DNA from: Mangrovibrevibacter kandeliae
GTDB taxonomy: Bacteria; Pseudomonadota; Alphaproteobacteria; Rhizobiales; Rhizobiaceae
Direction of reading: 5' to 3'
Length of the DNA stretch: 64,000 nt
NCBI RefSeq assembly: GCF_024519155.1
Contig: NZ_JANIFJ010000006.1
Span: 186,001-250,000, forward strand
The notes under the pieces are model-generated. The model had not been told where the DNA came from. It saw only the letters and a list, made by a program, of their open reading frames with translations, and made no database searches. A program made the position numbers and the translations under genes. Positions 46,647-59,216 of the stretch are shown in pieces. How positions within the stretch are numbered: position 1 is the first letter of the stretch; every line of letters begins with the position of its first letter.

Positions 46647-48255
46647 TCCTCGTCCTTCCAGAAGGTCCATCCGACCACCACGGCGCGGGATCGACCGGTT
46701 TCCCGTCCTTGCGAAATTCGACGTACAGCGAGGGAACCGAGGGGGCGAAGTCGCTGCCGGAAGCGCTCGCGAGGCGCCGCACGCCCATCACCGCAACCGG
46801 CTCGCCCGCGAGTACGAATTGTCCGACGTCCACATCGATCCGGTCCATGCCGGCAAGAACGATATGATACCCGTCCCCGGCGTTCAGGATCAAGAGCTGC
46901 CCGTAGGAGCGGAACGGGCCGGAATAGAGCACCGAGGCATCGGCTGGCGCCGTCACGACGTCACCGCCGCGCGCCGCGAAGGTGACGCCGGAGGCGGGCG
47001 AGCCGAGGCTGTCCGTTTCGCCGAAGCCGATGAGTTGATCGCCTGCCACGGGTTGCGACAAACGGCCCTTGAGTGTCGAAAATGCGGCGGCCGGCGCGAG
47101 GCGCTGCATGTCACGTCGAAGTGACGCGATGTCGTAACTCGGCGCATTTGCCGACGGCGCGGCGGGATCGGGAGCGGCGGATCCGGGTGCCGAGGTCGCA
47201 GGCGAATCGGCCGGCGGAATCGGCCTCGCCGCGGCGGCTTCCGCGTCCTGCCGCTTGCGCGCGTCCTCCGCTGCCTGACGCCGCGCCGCGTCCTCGGCCG
47301 CCTTGGCGCTCTGCAGCTCGGTTTCGAGCGAGGCGATGAGGTCGTTCAGGCTGGTCGCCCTGGAGGCCAGCTCGGCGGCCCGCTGGCGCTCCGCCTCGCG
47401 CCGGTCGCGGCTCGTCGCCTCGAGCTTCTGCTTTTCGTCGAAGAGCTTGGCGAGCCGCGTCTCCTCCTCCTTCTGCCGGGTCAGCCCCGCGACATAGCGC
47501 GCCTTCTCGTCGCTCGCGGCCTTGCGGATCGAGGCGAGGCGCTGGAGGTCGGCGACGAGGGCGTCGGTCTCCTTGCGGATCGAGGGCACCACGGCGCCGA
47601 GCAGGATCGCGCTGCGCACCGAGCCGAGCGCGTCCTCCGGCTTGACGAGAAGCGCCGGCGGCGGCTTGCGGCCCATCCGTTCGAGCGCCCCGAGCACTTC
47701 GGCGAGGAGCCCGCGCCGCGCCCGCAGCGAGGTCTTCACCGTCGCTTCCTCGTCGGTGAGCGTGCCGAGGCGGCGCTCGGCGGTGGCGATGCCGAGCGAG
47801 ATGGTCTTCTGCGCCGCGGCAGCGTCGATCATCGCCTGGCGGATCTTGTCGCGGTCGGCACCGAGCGCGTCGATCTCGGCGTCGAGGCTCTTCACCGTCT
47901 CCTGCGTCAGCGAGATGGTGCGGCGCAGGTCGGCGAGCTGGTCGGCGGCCTTCTGTCGGGCGGTCTCGATGGCGGCAGCGCGCGATTCGACGAGCGGCTG
48001 CTCGGGGATGCTCCCGGTCTGGAGGGCCGCCGGCTCGGCGCTCGGTGTCTCAGCCGTCGCTGCACCGGCGCCGGTGGCCGGGGGCGGCTCGGCGATCGCG
48101 GGCAGGCACCAGACGAACGCGACGCAGGCCGCCAGCAGCGCCGGCCGGCGCAGCCGCTCCTTCCGCTCCCCCCTGATGCCGCGTGCCGCCAAGGTCCGCC
48201 TCTTCCAGCCGATCCGGAGACGATAGAATCGCGGTGTTAACAATTCATCAAGCAT
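46636..48255 (-). CDS. EnvC-like murein hydrolase activator with degenerate LytM (M23) domain
   Basis: The 539-residue protein has an N-terminal signal or anchor, a long coiled coil (about residues 80-330, rich in Glu, Lys, Ala and Arg) and a C-terminal LytM domain from about GETDSLGSPASG to SLYVEFRKDGKPVDPAPWW. The zinc-ligand motifs of active M23 peptidases (HxxxD and HxH) are missing, as in E. coli EnvC, so it should activate cell-division amidases and not cut peptidoglycan itself. ATG 48255 follows GAGGGGGC. It overlaps ctpA and follows rlmH. Confidence 0.92.
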
Positions 48256-48368
48256 CGCCCCCTCGCTGGTGCCTGAGGAGCGTGGCGAGGCGATGGCAGG
48301 GACCGGACAGGCGCCGGCAAGCGCCGCATCGCGGAAGGCGCGATCAAGCGTCCTCCGGAAGCCTCCGG

Positions 48369-48851
48369 TCAAGCCCGATGGTAGGGATGCCCTGCCAGAA
48401 TGGTCGCGGCGCGGTAGAGCTGTTCGGCGAGGAGAATGCGCACGATCTGGTGCGGAAAGGTCATCCGCCCGAGCGACAGGACGAGGTCGGCGGAGGCGCG
48501 CAAGTCAGGATCGAAGCCGTCAGGGCCCCCGATCAGGAGGGCGAGGTCGCGCGTGCCGGCGTCGCGGCGCCGGGCGAGGTCCTCGGCGAAAGCTTCGGAA
48601 GAGGGGCTGCGGCCGGTCTCGTCGAGGACGAGCAGCGTGCAGGGATCGGGCAGCGCGGCCTTCAGCCGGGCCGCCTCGTCGCGCTTGCGCTCGGCCGCCT
48701 GTGCGGCGCGCGCCTCCGGCAGCTCCACGACGCCGGCAAAGTCGAGGCCGAGCCCGCCGCCGCTCTTGCGGAAGCGATCGAAATAGCGTTCCACGAGCTC
48801 GCGCTCGGGGCCCGTCTTCATGCGGCCGATGGCCGCAACCGTCACGCGCAT
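48369..48851 (-). CDS. rlmH: 23S rRNA (pseudouridine-1915-N3)-methyltransferase RlmH
   Basis: The 160-residue SPOUT methyltransferase has LLIGGPDGF and LSLGRMTFPHQIVRILLAEQLYRA (in part) forming the knotted SAM site and the family end HPYHRA. It methylates pseudouridine 1915 in helix 69 of 23S rRNA in assembled ribosomes. It follows rsfS by 37 bases, an arrangement conserved widely in bacteria. Confidence 0.97.
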   Translation of the reverse strand: MRVTVAAIGRMKTGPERELVERYFDRFRKSGGGLGLDFAGVVELPEARAAQAAERKRDEAARLKAALPDPCTLLVLDETGRSPSSEAFAEDLARRRDAGTRDLALLIGGPDGFDPDLRASADLVLSLGRMTFPHQIVRILLAEQLYRAATILAGHPYHRA

Positions 48852-48888
48852 CGTCGTCCTCGACGAGCCGCGTCCGCCAGTCGGTGCG

Positions 48889-49287
48889 TCAGTGGACGGT
48901 CGCGTCCGGAGCGTCGCCGACGGACCACATCTTCTCGATGTTGTAGAAGCTGCGGACTTCCGGGCGGAAGATGTGGACGATGATGTCGCCGGTGTCGATC
49001 AGCACCCAGTCGCCGTTCGACAGGCCCTCGACCTTGCAGTTCCCGAAGCCGTTGTCCTTCAGGTCGCGCAAGAGGCGGTCGGCGACGGCGGCCACGTGGC
49101 GGTGCGAGCGTCCGGAGACGACGACCATGTGGTCGGCAAGGGCCGACTTGCCCTTCATGTCGATGGAGACGAGATCCTCGCCCTTGGAGTCTTCCAGACT
49201 CGTGATGACGAGATCGATGGCGCTCGGTGCGACCACCCGGTCGGGACCGTTTGCCTCCGAAGGAGCGTGCGAGACGGCGTCCTTCAC
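48889..49287 (-). CDS. rsfS: Ribosomal silencing factor RsfS
   Basis: The 132-residue protein has the RsfS core: LEDSKGEDLVSIDMKGKSALADHMVVVSGRS in part, then GDWVLIDTGDIIVHIF and REYY-like RSFYNIEKMW. RsfS binds ribosomal protein L14 and blocks joining of the subunits when nutrients are short. The start is a GTG at 49287. It lies between nadD and rlmH, the usual order, and is followed by rlmH in the same direction. Confidence 0.96.
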   Translation of the reverse strand: MKDAVSHAPSEANGPDRVVAPSAIDLVITSLEDSKGEDLVSIDMKGKSALADHMVVVSGRSHRHVAAVADRLLRDLKDNGFGNCKVEGLSNGDWVLIDTGDIIVHIFRPEVRSFYNIEKMWSVGDAPDATVH

Positions 49288-49393
49288 ATTCGCGCTCTGT
49301 GGCAGTGTCTTCTTTCCCTTTCCGACCCGCTGTCGGGAACCACCAGGCTATAGCGCTTCCCTTAAGCAAAAGTGGCAGCGACCGATGGCAGTT

Positions 49394-50038
49394 TCAAGAC
49401 AGATCGCTTGCGCGGGCCCGCAGGGCGGTGGACGAGAGCGGCGAGCGCGGCCCATGCAGGAAGACCCAGGCCGGCGCGCGCCGGAAGGGCAAGGCGGCGG
49501 CGTCTTCTTCGGCGAGGCGGAAGCGCTCGAGCGTCTTGGCGGCGGGCGAGGAGAGGAGCGCCAGGGTCGATCCCGGCCGATCCACCACGGCGAGCGGAAA
49601 GGTCGAGGCGATCGTGCGCCAGCTCTGCCAGCGATGGAAGGAAGCGAGGCTGTCGGCGCCCATGATCCAGACGAAGCGCACCTGCGGCCGGCGCCGGTGC
49701 AGCAGCGCCACCGTGTCGGCGGTGTAGCGGATGCGCGCGGCCGCCTCGAAGGCCGTGACCTCCATGCGCGGATCGCCGGTCATCGCCCGGCACGCCGCGA
49801 GCCGCTCGGCCAGCGGGCGCAGCGCGCCGTGGTCCTTCAGCGGGTTGCCGGGCGTCACCATCCACCAGAGCCGGTCGAGCTCCAGCTTGCGCATGGCGAT
49901 CTCGGCGACCAGCCGATGCCCCTCGTGCGGCGGATTGAACGAGCCGCCGAACAAGCCGACGCGCAGGCCGGGTTCGGTGTGCGGGAGGGCCAGCGCGGCG
50001 GGCGCGAGGCGCTGGTCGGCGGGCGGAACGGCAATCAC
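49394..50038 (-). CDS. nadD: Nicotinate-nucleotide adenylyltransferase NadD
   Basis: The 214-residue enzyme makes deamido-NAD from nicotinate mononucleotide and ATP. The nucleotidyltransferase motif [14 protein letters not shown] lies near residues 28-41 and the second motif is SPLSSTALR near the C-terminus. The start is a GTG overlapping the proA stop (GTGA, 50035-50038), which supports coupled translation and fixes the start. It is the last gene of the obg-proB-proA-nadD run. Confidence 0.96.
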   Translation of the reverse strand: MIAVPPADQRLAPAALALPHTEPGLRVGLFGGSFNPPHEGHRLVAEIAMRKLELDRLWWMVTPGNPLKDHGALRPLAERLAACRAMTGDPRMEVTAFEAAARIRYTADTVALLHRRRPQVRFVWIMGADSLASFHRWQSWRTIASTFPLAVVDRPGSTLALLSSPAAKTLERFRLAEEDAAALPFRRAPAWVFLHGPRSPLSSTALRARASDLS

Positions 50039-51336
50039 GGTCGCGTCTGCCCGCTCCCTCGGACGCGGTAGTTGAAGCTCGTCAGCTGCTCGACGCCGAC
50101 CGGGCCGCGCGCGTGCATCTTGCCCGTCGCAATCCCGATCTCGGCGCCCATGCCGAACTCGCCGCCATCGGCGAACTGCGTCGAGGCGTTGTGGAGGAGG
50201 ATGGCCGAATCGATCGAGGCGAGGAAGCGCTCGGCCGTTTCGCGGTCGTCGGTGACGATCGCCTCGGTGTGGTGCGAGGACCAGCGCTCGATGTGGGCGA
50301 TGGCGCCCTCCACCCCGTCGACCAGCGCGACCGACAGGATGGCGTCGAGATACTCCGTGCTCCAGTCGGCCTCGCTCGCGGCCTCCGCCTTCGGCCAAAG
50401 CGCCCGGATCGCGTCGCTGCCGCGGATCTCGCAGCCTTTGGCAGCGAGCGCGTCGAGGATCGGCGCAAGATGGGTGTCGGCCGCCGCGCGGTCGACGAGC
50501 AGCGTCTCGGCCGCGCCGCAGACGCCGGTGCGGCGGAGCTTGGAGTTCACCGCGATCTTGACGGCCATGCCGATCTCGGCCGCCTTGTCGACATAGAGGT
50601 GGCAGAGCCCTTCGAGATGGGCGAAGACCGGCACCCGCGCCTCCGCCTGCACCCGCTCGACCAGCGAGCGGCCGCCGCGCGGCACGATGACGTCGATCGC
50701 TCCGCCGAGGCCGGCCAGCATCTCGCCGACGGCCGAGCGGTCGCTCGTCGCCACCAGCTGGATCGCATCGGCGGGCAGGCCGGCGGCCTCGAGCCCGGCG
50801 GTCAGGCAGGCGTGGATCGCGGCCGAGGAGCGGGCGGCGTCGGAGCCGCCGCGCAGGACGACGGCGTTGCCCGCCTTCAAGCACAGCGCGCCGGCATCAG
50901 CGGTGACGTTCGGGCGGCTCTCGTAGATGACGCCGACGACGCCGAGCGGCGTGCGCACCCGTTCGATGTGGAGGCCGTTCGGCCGGTCCCAGGCGGCGAT
51001 CACCGAGCCGACGGGATCGGGGAGGGCGGCGACGGCGCGGATCGCCTCGGCGATGCCGGCGATGCGTGTCTCGTTCAGCACCAGGCGGTCGACGAAGGAC
51101 GGGGCGAGCGACGCGAGCCGCGCCCGCTCGACGTCGGCGGCATTGGCGGCGAGGATCTCGGCATGCGCGGCCTCGACCGCTGCGGCCATCGCCTGCAGCG
51201 CGGCGTTCTTCGCCTCGGCACTGGCCAGCGCCAGCACGCGGGCGGCGGCGCGGGCGCGCCGACCCATGTCTGCCATCAGCGCCGGCACGTCCTGCGGCGC
51301 GCGGCCGTCGATCGCGGACAGAGCGGGCAAGGTCAT
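50035..51336 (-). CDS. proA: Gamma-glutamyl phosphate reductase ProA
   Basis: The 433-residue enzyme of proline synthesis reduces gamma-glutamyl phosphate to the semialdehyde with NADPH. The catalytic cysteine is in [15 protein letters not shown], and the aldehyde-dehydrogenase-like nucleotide site is around [13 protein letters not shown] 51336 is preceded by GGGGAG. It is 80 bases downstream of proB and overlaps nadD by four bases. Confidence 0.97.
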   Translation of the reverse strand: MTLPALSAIDGRAPQDVPALMADMGRRARAAARVLALASAEAKNAALQAMAAAVEAAHAEILAANAADVERARLASLAPSFVDRLVLNETRIAGIAEAIRAVAALPDPVGSVIAAWDRPNGLHIERVRTPLGVVGVIYESRPNVTADAGALCLKAGNAVVLRGGSDAARSSAAIHACLTAGLEAAGLPADAIQLVATSDRSAVGEMLAGLGGAIDVIVPRGGRSLVERVQAEARVPVFAHLEGLCHLYVDKAAEIGMAVKIAVNSKLRRTGVCGAAETLLVDRAAADTHLAPILDALAAKGCEIRGSDAIRALWPKAEAASEADWSTEYLDAILSVALVDGVEGAIAHIERWSSHHTEAIVTDDRETAERFLASIDSAILLHNASTQFADGGEFGMGAEIGIATGKMHARGPVGVEQLTSFNYRVRGSGQTRP

Positions 51337-51416
51337 GGCGGGGCTCCCCTCACGGAACGTCGAGGGCGGGATGTCGCATATCGCAGGAGGGCGATCAATC
51401 GCGGGCGGCCGCCCGG

Positions 51417-53629
<2,213 letters not shown>

Positions 53630-53686
53630 TTATCCTGGAACGACGGGCCGCGCCGCGGCGGCCTCGGAGTTGTCTAGATCGAAACG

Positions 53687-53710
53687 CCGCCGCGCGATAC
53701 CGCGCGGCGG
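53687..53710 (-). terminator. Hairpin between GNAT gene and obg
   Basis: A 10-bp stem (CCGCCGCGCG and complement) with loop ATAC lies 14 bases past the GNAT stop and 60 bases before obg. A short T-rich tract (GTTTCG) follows on the minus strand. It may end or weaken transcription from the ribosomal-protein operon before obg. Confidence 0.6.
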
Positions 53711-53723
53711 AACGGCGGGCGCC

Positions 53724-54305
53724 TCAGCCGGCCGACTGCCGGCCCCAGGCCTTCAGCGAAATCCAGCTGCGCCGGTCCATGTGGTAGCGCTCGGTGGCGA
53801 CGCGGCCGGCGGCGAGCGAGGCGATCATGCCGGTGCCACAGAACTGGAAGCCGCATTTGCCGATCACCCGGCGCGACGCGCCGTTGATCACCCGGCAGGA
53901 GACCTCGACGCAGTCGATCGCCAGGTGCTCGAACCCGAAGTCGACCATTGCCTGCACCGCCTCTGTGGCGAGGCCCTGGCCCCAGAAGGGGCGGCCGAGC
54001 CAGTAGCCGACGTCGACCGCCTTGGGATGACTGCCGGGCTTCAGGCTGACGACGCCCAGAAAGGCCCCGCCGTCGCGGGCGGTGATCGCGAGCGCGATCT
54101 CCTTGCGCGGCGTCTCGATGAAGGCGATCGCGTCGTCGATCCCGTAGGGATGCGGCAGCACGGAGAGCATGTCGGCGATGTGCCGGTCGTCGGCGAGCTG
54201 CGCCATCGCCTCGGCGTCGCCAATGTCGGGCATCCGCAGCCTCAGCCGCGGCGTCAGGATCGGGCTGCGGGGGCCCTGGTGGGGGAAATCGTCATCCTCG
54301 GTCAC
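53724..54305 (-). CDS. GNAT family N-acetyltransferase (RimJ/RimL-like)
   Basis: From GTG 54305 the product has 193 residues with a typical RimJ/RimL-like opening (TPRLRLRMPDIGDAEAMAQL) and the acetyl-CoA motif WGQGLATEAVQAMVDFGF. It would acetylate an amine of a protein N-terminus, antibiotic or metabolite. The position between rpmA and obg is conserved in Hyphomicrobiales, so a role near the ribosome is possible. GGAG is positioned before the GTG; a longer form from 54425 would overlap the upstream hairpin and is unlikely. Confidence 0.9.
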   Translation of the reverse strand: MTEDDDFPHQGPRSPILTPRLRLRMPDIGDAEAMAQLADDRHIADMLSVLPHPYGIDDAIAFIETPRKEIALAITARDGGAFLGVVSLKPGSHPKAVDVGYWLGRPFWGQGLATEAVQAMVDFGFEHLAIDCVEVSCRVINGASRRVIGKCGFQFCGTGMIASLAAGRVATERYHMDRRSWISLKAWGRQSAG

Positions 54306-54331
54306 GGCTCCGGTCCTTCTGGAACGAGCAA

Positions 54332-54357
54332 AGGGGAGATGGCGCCCCATCTCCCCT
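54332..54357 (-). terminator. Terminator hairpin after rplU-rpmA
   Basis: An 11-bp stem (AGGGGAGATGG with its complement) and a CGCC loop lie 78 bases past the rpmA stop. On the minus strand it is followed by TTTGC. It probably ends most rplU-rpmA transcripts. Confidence 0.75.
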
Positions 54358-54435
54358 CGGTCTCGGACCAGTCGCCCGGTCAGGGCTCTGGCGGACGCCG
54401 GGTCGGTGAGACGCCGGCGTCGCAAAAGCGCCGGG

Positions 54436-54705
54436 TCACTCGGCTGCTTCGACTTTCGGCGTAATGGAGACGAAGGTTCGGCCCTGCGCCTTGGTGGTGA
54501 AGGTCACGGTGCCCTCGGCGGTGGCGAACAGGGTGTGGTCGCGGCCGATGCCGACGCCGACCCCCGGATGCCAGCGCGTGCCGCGCTGGCGGATGATGAT
54601 GTTGCCCGGGACGACGCGCTCGCCGCCGAACTTCTTCACGCCGAGGCGCTTGCTCTCGGAGTCGCGACCGTTGCGGGACGAGCCGCCTGCTTTCTTGTGT
54701 GCCAT
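54436..54705 (-). CDS. rpmA: 50S ribosomal protein L27
   Basis: The 89-residue protein is the bacterial L27, with the flexible basic N-terminus [21 protein letters not shown] that reaches the peptidyl-transferase centre (first residues shown in part) and the core [15 protein letters not shown]. It is 29 bases downstream of rplU, the universal arrangement. Confidence 0.98.
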   Translation of the reverse strand: MAHKKAGGSSRNGRDSESKRLGVKKFGGERVVPGNIIIRQRGTRWHPGVGVGIGRDHTLFATAEGTVTFTTKAQGRTFVSITPKVEAAE

Positions 54706-54734
54706 CTGTCAGGTCTCCTGATCTTCTCGGCCGC

Positions 54735-55220
54735 TCAGGCCTCGGCGTCCGTATCGGTCGCGGCGGCCTTCTTGCGCGGCGCGCGCGGCTTCTTCGGCTT
54801 CTCGGCGGCGGTCTCGGCCGACGCGGCAGCCGTGTCCTGGGCCTCGACCGCCTCGGCGGTGGTGTCGGCCGACGCGGCCTCCGTCCTGGCCGCCTTCGCC
54901 TTGGCGCTCGGCGCCTTGCCGTCGGTCAGGATCTCGCCGATGCGGATCAGCGTCAGGTCCTGGCGGTGGCCGCGGGTGCGCTTGGAGTTCTGGCGGCGGC
55001 GCTTCTTGAAGGAGATCACCTTCGGGCCGCGGGTCTGCTCGACGATCTCGGCGGTGACCGAGGCGCCGGCGACGAGCGGGGCGCCGATGGTGGTGCCGAC
55101 CATCAGCACGTCGGTGAAGGTGACGAGGTCGCCGGCATCGCCGACGAGCTTCTCCACGGTGAATTCGTCATTGGCGGCGACGCGATACTGCTTGCCACCG
55201 GTCTTGATGACTGCGAACAT
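54735..55220 (-). CDS. rplU: 50S ribosomal protein L21 with long C-terminal extension
   Basis: The product has 161 residues. The first 103 are a normal L21 ([40 protein letters not shown]-like region). The last 55-60 residues form an Ala-, Glu- and Lys-rich tail with [14 protein letters not shown], absent from the 103-residue E. coli protein but common in alphaproteobacteria. It binds 23S rRNA. The ATG at 55220 matches the family start. It leads the rplU-rpmA operon. Confidence 0.97.
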   Translation of the reverse strand: MFAVIKTGGKQYRVAANDEFTVEKLVGDAGDLVTFTDVLMVGTTIGAPLVAGASVTAEIVEQTRGPKVISFKKRRRQNSKRTRGHRQDLTLIRIGEILTDGKAPSAKAKAARTEAASADTTAEAVEAQDTAAASAETAAEKPKKPRAPRKKAAATDTDAEA

Positions 55221-55581
55221 TTTCGTCCTCGTTCGGCCGGCTCTCGGGAACGCCCGGGCCGTCTTCTTGTCAGTCGGTTGCGGGGTGCTTTTGCAAAGCA
55301 AGAGGGCGCGGTTGCCCACGCCCATCGGGGATGCCATACGCGAGGGCGTGCCCGGCGTCAACCGCGCGTGACCCAGGGTCAGAGACCGGATGCTGCGGCC
55401 GGGCAAGTCCGGCGCCGCGCGTCGCACGGCGCGGGCATCCGGAATCACGGCCCGACAACGGGTCCCGCGATTTTCTCGCCGAGGCCGCTTGTGCGCGAGC
55501 CGCCGGCTTTGATATGAGGGCTGCGCTTCGCGTCCAACCACGCGCGCAAGCCCCGGCCGATTCCGATCGCCGGAGACGGCC

Positions 55582-55671
55582 GGAGAGGTGGCAGAGTGGT
55601 TGAATGCACCGCACTCGAAATGCGGCATACGTGCAAGCGTATCGGGGGTTCGAATCCCCCCCTCTCCGCCA
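55582..55671 (+). tRNA. tRNA-Ser (CGA)
   Basis: A 90-nt class II tRNA with acceptor arms GGAGAGG (55582-55588) and CCTCTCC, a discriminator G and an encoded CCA end. The anticodon stem-loop CCGCA-CTCGAAA-TGCGG gives anticodon CGA, reading serine codon UCG. A long variable arm (CATACGTGCAAGCGTATC) and T arm GGGGGTTCGAATCCCCC are present. The type I restriction island begins just beyond its 3' end. Confidence 0.96.
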
Positions 55672-55802
55672 GATGATCGTCCTGCTCGTTTCGAAGCTTC
55701 CGTCGAAGGCCCTGAACGACGATCGTCACGCAGGAGGTTCGGCCGCCTGAGTTCGGCCGGTGGCCGAGCCACGACCGCGCCGCGCAGATCAGCCCGCTCC
55801 GA

Positions 55803-58800
55803 TCAGGCCACCGCGCTGCCGTTGATCGCGTCGATCACCTGGAACAGGCGGTCGGTGCGCTTGATGTCGAAGACGTTCTCCGGCCCCTGCGGCGCGATGT
55901 CGGTGAAGGGGCTTTCGTAGAGCAGGCCCGGATCCATCACGCCCTGCGCCGTCAGATGCTCGACGATGAGGCCGATGAACTCGATCTGCTCGGCGCTCGC
56001 CGAGCCGCCGGCGATGAACTCGGCGAAGGCGTCGTTGACCGCCTTGCGGTCGAGGCCGACGAGCGAGCGGACGAAGCGGCCGAACCCTTCGCTCGTCTCG
56101 CGTGCTCGCTCGATCGTGTCCGCATTGCCGATCCCGGCGTCGAGCAGCATCGCCTCGAGTTCGGCCAGGTCGCTCGCCGTCAGCGGTTTGCCCTGGCGCA
56201 GCTTGTGCAGCGCGATGTGGTCGTCGTGGCGGCGCAGGAAGGCCCGCGCCTTCTGCTTGAAGCGCACGAAGTCGATCTCGCCCACCTGCGGCAGGTCGTG
56301 CGCGCTCGCCTCGCCCAGCTCGTCGGCGAAGTTGGAATAGACGATCGCGCGCTTCTGCTTCTCGATGTGCTGGACGAGAGTGCGCAGCCGCAGGCGCACG
56401 AGTTCGAGATGCGGGACGGTGACGCCCTCCCACCAGTGGTCGTCCTGCACCGCCTCGATCAGCTCCGCCGCGGCAGCGACGCCTGGGATCGCGGTCTGGC
56501 TCTCCAGCGCCGAGGCGATCTCCACAAGCTGCATCCTGAGCGTTGCGAAGCGCTTCGAGCCGTTGAGGAGGGCGAGTTCGAGCTGGAACATCAGAAGGTC
56601 GAAGCGCTTGGCCTCCTCGGTGCCGAGCCGCTTCGCCGTAGGCAGGGGAGCGACCTCCTCGACGAGCTCGGCGCGCTTCTCCGCGTCCAGCCGCGTCCAC
56701 GCGGCAGGCTCCAGATAGGCCTCGACCAGCCGGCGCTTGCGGCGCACGAGGAAGCTGTCAAGGCTCATGCCGGCGACGGTCTCCTGCAGTTCCTTCAGCG
56801 CGTCGTCGCGCACGTCGGTCTCGCTCGGCAGATCGTCAGCGCCACCGGCGTCGTAGCCCGCGCCGTCCTCCGCCATCCCGCTCGGCGCCTCGCGCTTGGC
56901 GTCCAGCGCCGCCACCAGATCGAGCCGGGCCGCGAACAGCCGCTCCGACAGCGATTTCGAGCGCGACGCCTCGCGCATCTCGGGGTTGGCGCCGAAGAAC
57001 TCGAGATTGCCGCAGTAGTCGAAGACGCGGAAGCACTCCTTGTCCTCGCCGGGGCCGAAGAGGTCGGGGCAGAGCCGCGTTCCGCGCCCCATCATCTGCC
57101 AGAACTTGGTCTTGGAGCGCACCAGCTTGAAGAAGACGAGGTTGACGACCTCGGGCACGTCGATGCCGGTGTCCAGCATGTCGACCGAGATCGCCACGTG
57201 CGGGTCCTTGTCCTTCTGTGAAAAGGCGTCGATCAGGCTCTGGGCATAGTCGATCCGGTAGGTGATCACCCGCGCGAAGTGGCAGGCGAGGTGCGGGAAC
57301 ATCAAGTCGAAGCGCCGGGCGATGAAGTCGGCATGATCCTGGTTCTTGGCAAAGACGATGGTCTTGCCGATGCGGTCGCCGCCCTCGACCCTGATGCCGT
57401 TCTCCATGAAGTGGCCGATCACCTGGTCGACCGTGTCCTCGTTGAACAGCCACTTGTTGACCTCGGCGGCGTCGACGCTGTCGGGCGGGCCGTCCTCGCC
57501 CCACTCCAGCATGTCCCAGCGATCCTTGTCCTCGCGCGACAGCTCGTCGTAGGTGAGGCCCTCGCGGATGATCTTCAGGGGCACCGAGATCGGCTCGGGC
57601 GGGACCAGATGGCCGTCGGCGATCGCCTCGTCGAGGGAGTAGGCGTCGGTCGGCACGCCCACCTCGAGGTCGAACAGGGCATAGGTGTCGCGGTCGATCT
57701 CGTCGCGCGGGGTGGCCGTCAGGCCGACGAGGAGACTGTCGAAATACTCGAAGATCGCCCGGTAGCGCTGGTAGACCGAGCGGTGGGCCTCGTCGATGAT
57801 GACGAGGTCGAAATGCCCGGGCCCGAAGGCGCGCTTGCCTTCGGCCTTGCCGTCGATCAGGTTCATCATCGTCGGATAGGTGGAGAGGAAGACGCGCCCC
57901 TCCGCCGTCTTCTCGGTGACGAGGTTGACCGGCGCGGCATCCGGCAGATGCGCCTTGAAGGCGCCCGTCGCCTGGTTCACCAGGCTGACGCGGTCGGCGA
58001 GGAAGAGGACGCGCTTCACCCAGCCGGCGCGCATCATCAGATCCACCAGCGCGATCACCGTGCGCGTCTTGCCCGAGCCGGTCGCCATGACGAGCAGGCC
58101 CTTGCGCTCGTTCGCCGCCTCGAAGCTCTTGGCGAGCGCCCGGATCGCGCGCTGCTGATAAGGCCGTCCGGCGATCTTGCGGTTGATCGTCTCGCCGGCG
58201 AGCGCCTTCCGGCTCGTGCGCCGCTGGATCAGGAGCGCCAGCTCGTCCTGGCTGTAGAAGCCGCCGATCCGGCGCGGCCCATGGCGGGTGTCGTCCCAGA
58301 TCCAGTGCTCGTAGCCGTTGGAGAGGAAGATCACCGGCCGCTGGCCATAGGCCGCCTGCAGCGCGTCGGCATAGAGCTTGGCCTGCTGCTGGCCCTTCGT
58401 CGCGTCGAATTTCGTGCGCTTGGCCTCGACGAGGCCGAGCGGCCGGCCGTCGGCGCCCCACAAGACGTAGTCGACAAAGCCGCGCCCTTGCGCGTTCGGC
58501 ATGCCGGAGACCTCGAACTCGGTGTCCTCCGGCTTGTCGAGCGCCCAGCCGGCTTCCTTCAGGAGAAGGTCGATGAAGCGGTCGCGGGTCTCGGCCTCGT
58601 CGTAGTCGTGGGCGTCGGGCGTCGCCGCATTGGCCCTGCGCGCCGCGGCCACCTCGGCCCGGGTGCGCTTCAGCGCCTCGTCGAGCCCGTCGCGCTCGAG
58701 AAGGAGCTTCGTCAGCTCCCCGTCCTTTGCCTCCAGTGCCTTCTGCTGCGCCTGGATGTGCGCGAAGGCCTTGCGCATCGCCTCCTCGCGCCGCGACAGC

Positions 58801-59216
58801 GCGCGCGCGTCGAAGGCGAGCCCGTCGGCCGGCCGGCTGCCCCGCGCATAGGTGCGGGCGAACCAGAAGGCGAAGTGGAAGAGCTCCTTCACCGCCCCGA
58901 GCGCGTCGCCCTGCGAGACGGTCTTTTCCTCGTGCACCGCGCGGTTGCGGATGCGGTTGATGTATTTCGCCTTGGCGAACACGGCCTCGCCGGCGAGCCG
59001 CTTGAAGCTCGGCTCGTGCAGGAGGGCGGCGATGTTGTCCTGGTAGGGCAGGGTCAGCCCGGGGTCGTTCCGGAACGCCCACTTGACCGCGATCTCGACC
59101 GTCTTGCCGGCGAAGAAGGCCGCCGCCGTCGGCGAGGATGTCGCGCTCCGCTCGGCCTCGACGGCCGCCTCGTGGACGGCCGGAAATTCCGGGAGGAGGA
59201 ACGCGAAGTTGGACAT
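55803..59216 (-). CDS. hsdR: Type I restriction enzyme, R subunit (HsdR) with N-terminal DUF4145-like region
   Basis: The 1137-residue subunit should cleave unmodified DNA in complex with HsdM and HsdS after ATP-driven translocation. Residues 1-130 resemble the DUF4145 domain. A central RecB-like nuclease region has VDYVLW and LVEAKRT (near 262-266, the PD-(D/E)xK site). The SF2 motor has Walker A MATGSGKT (377-384) and DEAH in IIDEAHRS (near 474); the C-terminal part is helical. All motifs look intact. Its ATG overlaps the stop of the GIY-YIG-like gene by one base (TGATG), so it is translationally coupled. It ends 131 bases from the tRNA-Ser. Confidence 0.95.
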   Translation of the reverse strand: MSNFAFLLPEFPAVHEAAVEAERSATSSPTAAAFFAGKTVEIAVKWAFRNDPGLTLPYQDNIAALLHEPSFKRLAGEAVFAKAKYINRIRNRAVHEEKTVSQGDALGAVKELFHFAFWFARTYARGSRPADGLAFDARALSRREEAMRKAFAHIQAQQKALEAKDGELTKLLLERDGLDEALKRTRAEVAAARRANAATPDAHDYDEAETRDRFIDLLLKEAGWALDKPEDTEFEVSGMPNAQGRGFVDYVLWGADGRPLGLVEAKRTKFDATKGQQQAKLYADALQAAYGQRPVIFLSNGYEHWIWDDTRHGPRRIGGFYSQDELALLIQRRTSRKALAGETINRKIAGRPYQQRAIRALAKSFEAANERKGLLVMATGSGKTRTVIALVDLMMRAGWVKRVLFLADRVSLVNQATGAFKAHLPDAAPVNLVTEKTAEGRVFLSTYPTMMNLIDGKAEGKRAFGPGHFDLVIIDEAHRSVYQRYRAIFEYFDSLLVGLTATPRDEIDRDTYALFDLEVGVPTDAYSLDEAIADGHLVPPEPISVPLKIIREGLTYDELSREDKDRWDMLEWGEDGPPDSVDAAEVNKWLFNEDTVDQVIGHFMENGIRVEGGDRIGKTIVFAKNQDHADFIARRFDLMFPHLACHFARVITYRIDYAQSLIDAFSQKDKDPHVAISVDMLDTGIDVPEVVNLVFFKLVRSKTKFWQMMGRGTRLCPDLFGPGEDKECFRVFDYCGNLEFFGANPEMREASRSKSLSERLFAARLDLVAALDAKREAPSGMAEDGAGYDAGGADDLPSETDVRDDALKELQETVAGMSLDSFLVRRKRRLVEAYLEPAAWTRLDAEKRAELVEEVAPLPTAKRLGTEEAKRFDLLMFQLELALLNGSKRFATLRMQLVEIASALESQTAIPGVAAAAELIEAVQDDHWWEGVTVPHLELVRLRLRTLVQHIEKQKRAIVYSNFADELGEASAHDLPQVGEIDFVRFKQKARAFLRRHDDHIALHKLRQGKPLTASDLAELEAMLLDAGIGNADTIERARETSEGFGRFVRSLVGLDRKAVNDAFAEFIAGGSASAEQIEFIGLIVEHLTAQGVMDPGLLYESPFTDIAPQGPENVFDIKRTDRLFQVIDAINGSAVA

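Noticed and set aside
55669-55802. Attachment-site repeat of the tRNA-Ser 3' end within the window
   Set aside because: I saw no second copy of the tRNA 3' terminal sequence and no integrase in the window, so an att pair cannot be claimed.
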